A stretch of DNA of 64,000 nucleotides from a virus. Each line of letters starts with the position of its first letter. The first letter of the stretch is position 1. Both the position numbers and the translations under genes were made by a program. Positions 7,697 through 15,095 of the stretch are shown here, in pieces. The DNA is taken from positions 64,001 through 128,000 of IMG/VR virus record IMGVR_UViG_3300046513_000221; one strand, 5' to 3'. The notes below the pieces were generated by a model, which was given only the letters and a program-made list of their open reading frames with translations, searched no databases and was not told the origin of the DNA.

Positions 7697-8140
7697 TTAC
7701 TTCTTGGCGACTGGCTTCTTCAGCGGAGCCTTGACCGGGGCTTTGGCTGCAGGAGCAGCTGCTTTCACCGGTGCCTTGACTGGTGCCTTAGCCGGAGCTT
7801 TAGCAGCCGGTTTGGCGGCAGCTTTAGCAGGGGCTTTCTTGGCGACCTTGTCCGCGTCGTTCACGCGCACCGACTTGCCGACCTTGAACTTCATGGTCGA
7901 GTAGGCCGGAACGTGAACGGTCTCGGTCGTGCGCGGATTGATGCGGTCGCGCGCTTCGACGTGCGCCCAGCGGAAGGTACCGATCGAGGTGCGGACCGAT
8001 TCCTTGGCCTGGATGGTGTCCTTCAGGCCGTCGAACACCGCAGCGATCATCACTTCGGTGTCTTTCTTGTTGGCGGTTACGCCGTTTGCGGCCAGTTGGG
8101 CTTGTACTGCAACTACCAGATCGTCTTTTACTGCGCTCAT
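7697..8140 (-). CDS. HU/IHF-family DNA-binding protein with Ala/Lys-rich tail
   Basis: The 147-residue protein starts with an HU-type domain (residues 1-95). Helical ELxAxVAxxx-like residues are followed by the beta-arm context IGTFRWAHVEARDRINPRTT, which matches HU's GFGxFxVxxRxxRxGRNPxTG region, and VPAYSTMKFKVGKSVR, which matches IPAxxxPxFxxGKxL. Residues 98-147 are a Lys/Ala/Pro tail like those of mycobacterial and eukaryotic-like HU variants. Expected role: bend, coat or compact phage DNA. It is a single-gene unit, with a possible diverged promoter (ACATACGATT on the minus strand, near 8226-8235). Confidence 0.92.
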   Translation of the reverse strand: MSAVKDDLVVAVQAQLAANGVTANKKDTEVMIAAVFDGLKDTIQAKESVRTSIGTFRWAHVEARDRINPRTTETVHVPAYSTMKFKVGKSVRVNDADKVAKKAPAKAAAKPAAKAPAKAPVKAPVKAAAPAAKAPVKAPLKKPVAKK

Positions 8141-8329
8141 GATGCATTCCTTTAAAGGGGTTTGGTTTTGAAAATTGGGTTTCCGAGTCCCGGCGGCGAT
8201 GTGACGCCACCGAATCTCACTTTCTAATCGTATGTTACGAAGTGGGCCATCGCAAACTCAAAATCTAAATTCCAAACGTCGATCAAATACTATGCATTCT
8301 TGAAATCCCATGTAACTAATGAAATGAAT

Positions 8330-8361
8330 CCCCGAATGATGAAATTAATCACCATTCGGGG
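8330..8361 (-). terminator. Terminator hairpin after the 8396-9067 gene
   Basis: CCCCGAATG and CATTCGGGG pair around a 14-base loop just past the minus-strand stop at 8396. The rest of 8141-8395 holds no convincing gene. Confidence 0.7.
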
Positions 8362-8395
8362 TACCTAACATCTCTTGATGCTAGTTTTGATCAGG

Positions 8396-9067
8396 TTAGC
8401 CCAGCAGGTTTGCCTTGATCACTTCCACCATCTGAGCGACAGTGGTGTTTTTCTTGAAGCCAGCGATGGTGGCCTGAGCTTCTTCGCTCAGGTGCGGTGC
8501 CATCTTCTGCAGGAACTCGGTTAGCTCTGCCTTCGAGTAGGTCGAGTACTGTTCTTCGGTCAGAGGGGAGAAGGTGACTTCGCCGTTCTCTTCGCCGATG
8601 GTGGTCAGCAGGTTGATCTTCTCGCCGGTGCCGGTGCCTTGGGTGGAATCTTCGGTCGATTCTTCCGACTTGGACTCGCCAGCGCCTTCGGTGCCTTCAG
8701 GAGCGGCTTGCTCCGGGGTTTTCACGTCTTCGATCAGCTCAGCGACCGACTCCTGCGGTGCTGCCGGGGCCGGGGCTTCAGGAGCTGCGGCTTCCGGGAT
8801 CACCGGGGCGATGATGTTGGCAATGTGCTCCGGTACCGGATCGGACTCGAACACGCTGGTCGGGCGATTGATGGTGGTGCCATTCTTCAGCACTGCCTTC
8901 AGCACTTCCATCGAGAACGACTGCGACTTCAGGAAGTCGTATTGGTGGGTCAGCATCGTCACTGCTTTCAGTGGGCCATTCTTGACGAAGAACGGGATAC
9001 GGCGGGTGTCGTTCACGTCCACTACCAGATGCGAAACGTCGCCGATTTGGATATCTTCTTGGGTCAT
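8396..9067 (-). CDS. Uncharacterised acidic protein with Pro/Ala linker
   Basis: The 223-residue protein has a beta-rich N-terminus (residues 1-75), an Ala/Pro/Glu/Ser/Thr-rich linker at about 85-150, and a compact C-terminal helical part (YSKAELTEFLQKMAPHL... VAQMVEVIKANLL) that may be a small protein- or DNA-binding domain. The ATG follows AAGGAAGACCCAA. It is flanked by hairpin terminators on both sides. The layout resembles phage scaffold or decoration proteins, but no family was recognised. Confidence 0.75.
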   Translation of the reverse strand: MTQEDIQIGDVSHLVVDVNDTRRIPFFVKNGPLKAVTMLTHQYDFLKSQSFSMEVLKAVLKNGTTINRPTSVFESDPVPEHIANIIAPVIPEAAAPEAPAPAAPQESVAELIEDVKTPEQAAPEGTEGAGESKSEESTEDSTQGTGTGEKINLLTTIGEENGEVTFSPLTEEQYSTYSKAELTEFLQKMAPHLSEEAQATIAGFKKNTTVAQMVEVIKANLLG

Positions 9068-9095
9068 TTGGGTCTTCCTTAAAGGTTAAAAGAAA

Positions 9096-9127
9096 ATCTC
9101 ACTAGCGATTTTGGTCGCTAGTGAGAT
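9096..9127 (-). terminator. Perfect 13-bp hairpin terminator
   Basis: ATCTCACTAGCGA, a 6-base loop and TCGCTAGTGAGAT lie between the genes 8396-9067 and 9176-9844 on the minus strand. Confidence 0.8.
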
Positions 9128-9175
9128 TCATTTGTCTAAGCAACTATGGAGTTGTTAGATGTTGGAAACGAGGAC

Positions 9176-9844
9176 TTAGTCTTCGTCTTCCTCGTCTTCT
9201 TCGTCGTCAGCCGACGCAGCGGCATCCGCATCGGAGCCGTCGCCGTCCAGACCCTTCAGGAAGGCGGCTTCGTCGAAGTCGGCTGGCAGATCGACCGAGT
9301 CGTCGTCATCGTCCGGGATGATGCCGTCGTTGGAAGCTGCGGCGTCATCAGCCGAGTCTTCGGCCAGCAACGATGCCATGATCGAGGTTGCCGAGCTGAA
9401 GTCGGTCTCGTTCAGGCGCTTCTTCTCGTCGGTGATGTCCGAAACAGGCGGCATCTCGACGGCTGCGAGGTTGCGGTCGGGGTCTTCCGCACGGGCGACG
9501 GAGTCCGATGCCGCTTTGACAGCACTGCCGTCTTCGTTGATCGAGGTACCGGTCAGCGGTTTGTCCGGATTGGTGATGTCGTACAGATCTTCATCCGTGA
9601 CGCCCATCACTTGATCCTGATTGAAGAACTGATACTTGTCGAAGTCGCCGTCCGACTTCAGATCCGCCATACCGGCCAGATCACTATCCGACTTTGGCAG
9701 GTCAGCGGTCTCGACGAGGAAGCGTGGCTCCATCGCATCGCATACGGCTTCTTCAGCCGACAGGGTCTCCTGCAGCGACAACTCTTCCAGCTCCTTCTGC
9801 TCCAGAAGCTTGATTTTTTCTTTGGTGGTTTGGGTATTAGCCAT
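9176..9844 (-). CDS. Very acidic 222-aa protein with Asp/Glu tail
   Basis: The N-terminal 35 residues form a charged amphipathic helix (KEKIKLLEQKELEELSLQE). The rest is Asp- and Ser-rich and ends in a near-continuous Asp/Glu tract. No catalytic motif or membrane segment is present. Highly acidic, disordered proteins in phage structural blocks are often internal scaffold proteins, and acidic tails can also chaperone basic DNA-binding proteins such as the HU-like proteins here. Both are inference. Confidence 0.75.
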   Translation of the reverse strand: MANTQTTKEKIKLLEQKELEELSLQETLSAEEAVCDAMEPRFLVETADLPKSDSDLAGMADLKSDGDFDKYQFFNQDQVMGVTDEDLYDITNPDKPLTGTSINEDGSAVKAASDSVARAEDPDRNLAAVEMPPVSDITDEKKRLNETDFSSATSIMASLLAEDSADDAAASNDGIIPDDDDDSVDLPADFDEAAFLKGLDGDGSDADAAASADDEEDEEDED

Positions 9845-9903
9845 TTCGATTGGTCTTTCCTAGAAAATTCGTACGGGTGAAAACAGAGAGGTGTGCAGCG
9901 TTC

Positions 9904-11139
9904 TTATTGCCCACTCACCACTTCCCTCCGATAGTACCTGAGGGAAAATAGCACCAGAGGTACTATATAGTAGTTATCGTTGAAGTCGTCCACGAAGCCA
10001 ACATCGTTGGGGATCTCGTGGAAGTTGGACTCGTTGTAGTACCCATTGAAGGTTCGTGTGAGGAATTTCTTGTATGGGTTAGCGTTCGTCTGGATGTTGT
10101 TTTGAATCTCGTCCAGGAACGCCGGATCTATCGGGAAGACGATCTCGTCGATCGGTGCCGTTGTGGATGTGTCGAGGATCGGCGACAGGATGTAGTGGTT
10201 CGTGCTGGAGAACCAGTCCATCGAGTAGCGTGTGGCGTTACTGCGCTGGATGATGCCGCGCTTGGCGGTGTAATCCGAAGACAGACGCTCCTTCACCGCA
10301 TCCATCGGCGATGCCGAAAGGATACCGTATATTGACCTGTTGGTGTCGCCGCGACGCAGACCCTTGGTGAAGTCCGTCGAGGAGTAGCGGAAGTCACGGT
10401 AGCTCGTGTAGAACTCGATGAGTTTCTGCTTCTGGATGAAGTCGTTCAGCAGGGGGTCGATGATGCTGCGGCGGAAGCAATCGCTCTCTTGATCAACGAA
10501 CAGGAATGTCTCGTTGTCGTAATAGATTTCGTTGTACCACCGGGCGATGCCGTCGTAGATGTCCTCGATTGCCAGACCAAGCTCGAAGGCGGTCTTCTTG
10601 ACGATCGGATTCTTGGACTGACCGATGAGGTCGTAATCCACCACGAGGTTCTCGCCAACCTGCTTGGCTACATCAACCATGTCGTGGTCGGAAAGCCTGA
10701 AGGTGACTTTATAGTACTTCGAGTTGTTGTAGTTGTCCTGCTCGACGTCGGTGACGAGGAACAGCTTACTCACGTTCTGGTACTTCAGGAAGATGAGATC
10801 GTCCTGCAGCGGAATGATGGTGTCCGGCAGTACGATGCACGAACTCGTCACACTACCCACGATACCGAAATCGGTGATCTCGGTGCCGAAGGATGCGTTC
10901 TCGATCTTGTAGATCGGAAGGTTCTCAATCTTATTGAAGACGACCGGGGAGTCAGCACCAACGACCTCGCTGATGTTCTCCAAGCTCCGGTCATAGGTAC
11001 TCTTGAAGCTGTCCTTCGAGAAGTACGTGCAGAACGTAGGCGCTGACGCGAGGAAGGTCGAATAGTCCTTCGTTGCCTGTTCGAGGTAGTGCTGAATATT
11101 CGACTCGGTGATGCGCCCGTTGGTTAGAAGTCGGCCCAT
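9904..11139 (-). CDS. Uncharacterised probable virion protein (411 aa)
   Basis: A 411-residue soluble protein rich in Tyr, Asp, Asn and Phe, with mixed alpha/beta character and no signal or membrane segment. Such Tyr/Asn-rich compositions are common in tail and neck proteins. The N-terminal half holds strands such as SSCIVLPDTIIPLQDDLIFL, and the C-terminus ends in a hydrophobic segment (YYIVPLVLFSLRYYRREV). It is preceded by a terminator, so it begins a new transcription unit. No family was recognised. Confidence 0.75.
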   Translation of the reverse strand: MGRLLTNGRITESNIQHYLEQATKDYSTFLASAPTFCTYFSKDSFKSTYDRSLENISEVVGADSPVVFNKIENLPIYKIENASFGTEITDFGIVGSVTSSCIVLPDTIIPLQDDLIFLKYQNVSKLFLVTDVEQDNYNNSKYYKVTFRLSDHDMVDVAKQVGENLVVDYDLIGQSKNPIVKKTAFELGLAIEDIYDGIARWYNEIYYDNETFLFVDQESDCFRRSIIDPLLNDFIQKQKLIEFYTSYRDFRYSSTDFTKGLRRGDTNRSIYGILSASPMDAVKERLSSDYTAKRGIIQRSNATRYSMDWFSSTNHYILSPILDTSTTAPIDEIVFPIDPAFLDEIQNNIQTNANPYKKFLTRTFNGYYNESNFHEIPNDVGFVDDFNDNYYIVPLVLFSLRYYRREVVSGQ

Positions 11140-11191
11140 TTCTCTGGATCCTATCGGTTGTGTGTCTATCTGGTTGTTGCAACCTCAAGCG

Positions 11192-11250
11192 AAAAAAAAA
11201 ACGAACGACCTACAGGATTTCTCCCATAGGCCGCTGTCTTTTAGTCGTTC
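11192..11250 (-). terminator. Rho-independent terminator overlapping the end of the 47-aa gene
   Basis: GAACGAC...GTCGTTC closes a long hairpin followed on the minus strand by ten T residues. The 5' arm of the stem includes the last codons of the gene ending at 11241. Confidence 0.85.
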
Positions 11251-11384
11251 AGGATGAACTGGCGATTGCCACTCTTGTCCGACGGGTTGATCTGCATCAG
11301 GCTCTCGCTGAATGGGATCTCCGGTACCGGCTCCGGTTTCGGAACTGGTTTCTTCTGCTCTGCTTGCGGCTTGCTGTTTTCCAT
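11241..11384 (-). CDS. Small Pro/Lys/Glu-rich protein (47 aa)
   Basis: The frame is open further upstream, but the Met at 11384 is chosen: TAAGGAAAAACAC precedes it, and it lies 11 bases after the stop of the upstream gene. The peptide is a disordered KPVPKPEPVPE-type segment followed by a polar tail. It forms an operon with the 182- and 211-aa genes. Function unknown. Confidence 0.65.
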   Translation of the reverse strand: MENSKPQAEQKKPVPKPEPVPEIPFSESLMQINPSDKSGNRQFILND

Positions 11385-11394
11385 GTGTTTTTCC

Positions 11395-11943
11395 TTAGAA
11401 GAATTGGTACCATTTGCGCTGCACGTACTCCGAGTCCTCGTTGAGTCGGATGTCCGCGATAGCACTAATGATTTGTCCTGCATTCCGCTCCAGATCGCGA
11501 AGGACATCAACCAGCAGATCGATGTCTTCCACGATATCTGGACTGTTGGTGAGGAAGGTCTGGAGATCGGTGTGCAGCCAAGGACTGCCGGAGCTGAGGA
11601 TCTTCTTGGCCTCGTTGCTCCGCGTCTTCATGGCACTGAACCAGCTCGTGTAAGCCAAATTCCACTTCTCCTCGAAGCGCATGATGTCGCCGATGACATC
11701 CTTGGTGGCGTATGCGAATGCCGATGTAGCTACTACCGGACAGGTATTCCCGCGCAGTGCATTGCGCAGCGCCTCCATGAGTGGGAAGCAGCCATTGATG
11801 AACTCAGCGATATTCATCACACCCTTTTCGTCATTGACGATCCGGGTATTGATGTCTACAGCCACCATGTTGGTCAGCCGGAAGTACTGATCAACGTTCT
11901 TACCGTTATCCATTGTCTCCCGGCGTGGGATTTTCTTTTTCAT
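11395..11943 (-). CDS. Uncharacterised helical protein (182 aa)
   Basis: A mostly helical protein with Cys, Trp and Phe scattered through an apparently compact fold (LMEALRNALRGNTC, DIDLLVDVLRDLERNAGQII). The ATG at 11943 follows AAGGAAAAGC. It sits 8 bases after the 211-aa gene and 10 bases before the 47-aa gene. No motif was recognised; tail or neck completion is a possible role from its position only. Confidence 0.7.
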   Translation of the reverse strand: MKKKIPRRETMDNGKNVDQYFRLTNMVAVDINTRIVNDEKGVMNIAEFINGCFPLMEALRNALRGNTCPVVATSAFAYATKDVIGDIMRFEEKWNLAYTSWFSAMKTRSNEAKKILSSGSPWLHTDLQTFLTNSPDIVEDIDLLVDVLRDLERNAGQIISAIADIRLNEDSEYVQRKWYQFF

Positions 11944-11951
11944 GCTTTTCC

Positions 11952-12587
11952 TTATTCTTCTTCGCTCACGCTGCGACTAGCTGATGACGACGAAGATCTT
12001 TGACGACGACTGCCGATGAACGAATTTACGAGCAGCAGACTGTTGGTCGTCAGGTTGAATTCTTGTATGGCTAGGTTGAGCGAGAGGAAGACATCCATCG
12101 GGAAGAAGACAGTCGTGGCCTCTGAAACCACATTCATACGGACGCCCTTGTCGTAGGTGCCCCTGTTGTCGTTCTCTTGGATGTCAAACTCAAGGGTGAG
12201 GTAGCCTTCGACAGCCTTCACCTTTTCGCAGTAGCTAGCATACTTCTCGTTGACCCCGATGAGCTGACCGTGTACGGGATCGTTCAGCTCATCGAAGATC
12301 TTTTGCTCATTGGTACGGAGTCTCTCGGCAACAGCGTGAAATGCCTCCTTCAGATTGTACATGTGGGGGTGGCTGAAGTACGCCTCCTCCGACAGGTTGT
12401 TATCTGGATTCTCCTTATCAAACTTCTTGTAAGCGAGAATCACGTAACTGCTATAGTTCAGCGTTGCATATGAAGCGTCGCTGTTACGTGGGGTAAAATT
12501 CTTCACTCGCAGATCGTCCGGAGACTTGCACCTCAATCGCAAGGTGAATGGGCCGTACCGGAAGATGTCGTTCGATATATTTTGCAT
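11952..12587 (-). CDS. Uncharacterised 211-aa protein with Ser/Arg tail
   Basis: The 211-residue protein has a beta-rich first half (RYGPFTLRLRCKS, LNYSSYVILAYKK), a helical middle and a C-terminal low-complexity RRQRSSSSSASRSVSEEE tail. It is the first gene of a short minus-strand operon, 21 bases downstream of the UvsW-like helicase. No family was recognised. Confidence 0.7.
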   Translation of the reverse strand: MQNISNDIFRYGPFTLRLRCKSPDDLRVKNFTPRNSDASYATLNYSSYVILAYKKFDKENPDNNLSEEAYFSHPHMYNLKEAFHAVAERLRTNEQKIFDELNDPVHGQLIGVNEKYASYCEKVKAVEGYLTLEFDIQENDNRGTYDKGVRMNVVSEATTVFFPMDVFLSLNLAIQEFNLTTNSLLLVNSFIGSRRQRSSSSSASRSVSEEE

Positions 12588-12608
12588 GCAGCTCTTTCTT
12601 TTCTAAAG

Positions 12609-14126
12609 TCAATCATCCTCTTCGGAGACTTCCTTCTGAGGTTTACCGACTGTGATCCTATCCATGCTGATGGATACCTCCTCCATGACCTTGCGCTCGC
12701 GGTACATCATGTTGCGAGCCTTCTTGAAGGAGAGATCACCCAGTTGGATGAAGATACGACGCTTATCCTTCTCCTTGCGGAGACGACCAGCAATTTGCTT
12801 GATATGCGCCTCGGACGTCACCGGGGTCACATTGATGATGACCTCCAGATGAGGAATGTTTAAGATACCGGCAAACGATCTATCGGTACTGATGATCACG
12901 TTTCGATCCAACTCCGGGAGACGGTCATCGAACTTCGCAGCCGTCTTGCTGTTGAAGTAGCCGATGGTGAGATGCGGGAACTCCGTAGCGATGTACTCGC
13001 CGATCCACTCCCCCGACTCGTTGGTCTTCGTCAGGATGGCGATGCGGTTGGTGTCATCACTGAGGTTCTTTAGTGCGAGCTTCAGACTAGGGCGAAGTAC
13101 CTTCTGAAGGAACCAGTCCTTATAGTCCAGCTGCGCTTGTCCCAGCATCTTCAGATAAACCAGAGCGTCGAAGCCGTTCGGCTTGTTGATGCCCTTGGAG
13201 TGATCTGCCGAGGCATTGAGATGATACCCTACCTCGATGTACTCGAACTTCTGCAGCGGAGGCGGCTGATAGACGCAGTCCTCAGACGGTGTCATGTGAT
13301 CGAGGATGACCTGCTCGCCGTGGATGCGCTTGATGTTGGTGGCAGTCAGGTAAAAAGTGCTATGAGTTACCAGTAACATCTCCATGTAGAAGATGCACTC
13401 CAGCCCCATGTGCAACTCATCGTAAACCTTACGCCCGATCTGCATCTCTTCGAAGAAGTGCAGCAGCTCGTCGTCTGCCTTGTCCTTGAAGATAAACGAG
13501 CAAGTACGGTTACTCAGCAGCACCAGCTTGTATTTGTCTTTGTTCTTCAGGACGATACGCATCCTGTCGCGACCCTTGACGACTGCGATCTCCTCGGACT
13601 TGATGTCTGTGAATTTCTGAAATTCCTCGATCCACGTCTTGATCGCCCGGTCATCCGGGCAGACGATGACCGACATCACATCCTTCTCGCAGATGTCCTT
13701 GATGGTCGTGAAGGTCTTACCGGAGTCCGTGTCTGCGAAGAGCGCACGACGCGGCTTGTCTTTGATCCCCTTGTACTGACCGCGTCCGGCGAGGAAGTCG
13801 AGGATATCGACCTGCATCTCGTTGCGCGGGACCGCGTCTGGGTTCATCTTGATACCGCACTTGCGGTATGGAATGTAATAGTCGTCCTTCTTCACCCCGA
13901 TCTCGTCGTTTTCGAGGTAGCTGTAGAGGAACCTTGATGGGAAGTTTCGTGGCAGTGCGAAGTACTTCTCACCTTCATAGACGATGTCCTTGATTCCCGT
14001 CCACATCTCGTCGTAGCCGAAGGTGATCTTCTTCTGGAAGACCGTGTTTTTCTTAATGAACTCCGGGAGAGAATCCTCTCGGAACCCGTTTACCAACATC
14101 CTGTTTCTGTGGAGGATGATGCTCAT
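12609..14126 (-). CDS. Superfamily 2 helicase, UvsW-like
   Basis: The 505-residue protein has an SF2 helicase core. Motif I is ADTDSGKT (about residue 130), motif Ia/Ib follows, motif II is DELH (about 238), motif III is YLTATN (about 258), and motif VI is QIAGRLRKEKDKRR (about 468). An N-terminal segment of about 120 residues precedes the core, as in T4 UvsW, which unwinds R-loops and recombination branches and helps shift origin-dependent replication to recombination-dependent replication. An ATATATCAT motif lies just upstream of the ATG (14154-14167), which follows AAGGA. The mix with gp46/gp47-like genes supports a recombination role. Confidence 0.9.
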   Translation of the reverse strand: MSIILHRNRMLVNGFREDSLPEFIKKNTVFQKKITFGYDEMWTGIKDIVYEGEKYFALPRNFPSRFLYSYLENDEIGVKKDDYYIPYRKCGIKMNPDAVPRNEMQVDILDFLAGRGQYKGIKDKPRRALFADTDSGKTFTTIKDICEKDVMSVIVCPDDRAIKTWIEEFQKFTDIKSEEIAVVKGRDRMRIVLKNKDKYKLVLLSNRTCSFIFKDKADDELLHFFEEMQIGRKVYDELHMGLECIFYMEMLLVTHSTFYLTATNIKRIHGEQVILDHMTPSEDCVYQPPPLQKFEYIEVGYHLNASADHSKGINKPNGFDALVYLKMLGQAQLDYKDWFLQKVLRPSLKLALKNLSDDTNRIAILTKTNESGEWIGEYIATEFPHLTIGYFNSKTAAKFDDRLPELDRNVIISTDRSFAGILNIPHLEVIINVTPVTSEAHIKQIAGRLRKEKDKRRIFIQLGDLSFKKARNMMYRERKVMEEVSISMDRITVGKPQKEVSEEDD

Positions 14127-14153
14127 GATGATTTTCCTTCATATCATTCGTAC

Positions 14154-14167
14154 TAATGATATATTCC
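14154..14167 (-). promoter_or_regulatory. ATATATNAT promoter-like motif
   Basis: The minus strand reads GGAATATATCATTA about 30 bases before the helicase ATG at 14126. Confidence 0.5.
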
Positions 14168-14182
14168 GAAAAGCGGAATCGG

Positions 14183-14220
14183 AAAAAAATAGCGCTTGCT
14201 TGGGAACGCCCAAGCAAGCA
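14183..14220 (-). terminator. Rho-independent terminator after the dCMP deaminase gene
   Basis: GCTTGCTTGGG, a 4-base loop and CCCAAGCAAGC are followed on the minus strand by a run of T residues. Confidence 0.9.
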
Positions 14221-14246
14221 CCATGAGACAACCGACGTGTCTTCTA

Positions 14247-14816
14247 CTAACGACCGTCGTTTCCTTCCATTTCGTGACTGAAGTGATCCTCACGTTCCTC
14301 CGCATCGCGCCGCGCCTGCTCGGCAGCGAGACGACGACGGTCGAACTCAGGATCCACATCGACCACTTGGATCAGCTCGATCCCGTGGCTACTCAGGAAG
14401 TCGTTGGAGATGCCCCCTTTGAACTCTTCCAAGAAGTAGATACGCTTCACCTTGGCGCGCTTCAGCCTCGCGGCGCATCGCATGCATGGTGAGTGCGTGA
14501 TGTAGAGTGTTGCCCCTTCCAGATTCTTTCCGGATTCCATCGCACGAGCCAGCAGCTCATCCTCCGCGTGGAGGGTGGTGTCTAGCGTACGACCGTTCTC
14601 ATCGACGGTGCTTGGATCGGAGTCGTCGGCGTTGTAGTTCCAACCGTAGCCGAGAACAGAGCCGTCTTGTCCGGTCGCGATCACACCGACTTTCTTGTCA
14701 GGAGCAGGGGAACGCTTAGCCATCTGGATAGCGATGTTAAGCCATGTATTCAAAGCTGTAGCCGGTTTCGACTTCTGATAGATGAGGAGTTCCTCGTCAG
14801 GCAGTGCTTGTTCCAT
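14247..14816 (-). CDS. Deoxycytidylate (dCMP) deaminase family protein
   Basis: The 189-residue protein has the zinc-deaminase signature: the catalytic HAE in LHAEDEL (about residue 91) and the second zinc motif PCMRC (about 119). The family converts dCMP to dUMP, feeding dTTP synthesis. The fold core ends near residue 155; the remaining charged tail (RRRLAAEQARRDAEERED) looks like an added helix. The start overlaps the end of the 97-aa gene by 20 bases, which implies translational coupling. It belongs to the minus-strand operon that begins with the RNA polymerase subunit. A nucleoside or tRNA deaminase of the same superfamily is the main alternative. Confidence 0.88.
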   Translation of the reverse strand: MEQALPDEELLIYQKSKPATALNTWLNIAIQMAKRSPAPDKKVGVIATGQDGSVLGYGWNYNADDSDPSTVDENGRTLDTTLHAEDELLARAMESGKNLEGATLYITHSPCMRCAARLKRAKVKRIYFLEEFKGGISNDFLSSHGIELIQVVDVDPEFDRRRLAAEQARRDAEEREDHFSHEMEGNDGR

Positions 14817-15090
14817 TTTTATTCACCTGTAGGGTAAGCTTTCGTTTCTCGACGTCAGCCGCCTTCTTCCGCATACGTGAGTTGTAGGCAGCTTCAATGG
14901 CGGCGACTCTGGTTTCCATGATCTCCTGCGGCGAACCGGCTATGGGGCAGATGCGACGCACCCGCACAACCGACTTTGCTTCGATCTTCAACTTGTCGAT
15001 CACGCTTTTGGTAACGTCCAGAACGAACGCACCATCCCTTCCCAGTTTCTGGAACTGGGGTAGGGTAATTTTCAAATCCAGAGTCGCCAT
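14797..15090 (-). CDS. Uncharacterised 97-aa protein between RNAP subunit and dCMP deaminase
   Basis: A basic small protein: a beta-rich first half (LDLKITLPQFQKL, SVVRVRRICPI) and a helical Lys/Arg-rich second half. Start and stop overlap or abut both neighbours, so it is part of one operon with the beta-prime-like subunit. No known motif was seen. A nucleic-acid-binding or RNAP-associated role would fit its basic charge and neighbours, but that is speculation. Confidence 0.65.
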   Translation of the reverse strand: MATLDLKITLPQFQKLGRDGAFVLDVTKSVIDKLKIEAKSVVRVRRICPIAGSPQEIMETRVAAIEAAYNSRMRKKAADVEKRKLTLQVNKNGTSTA

Positions 15091-15095
15091 GTCTA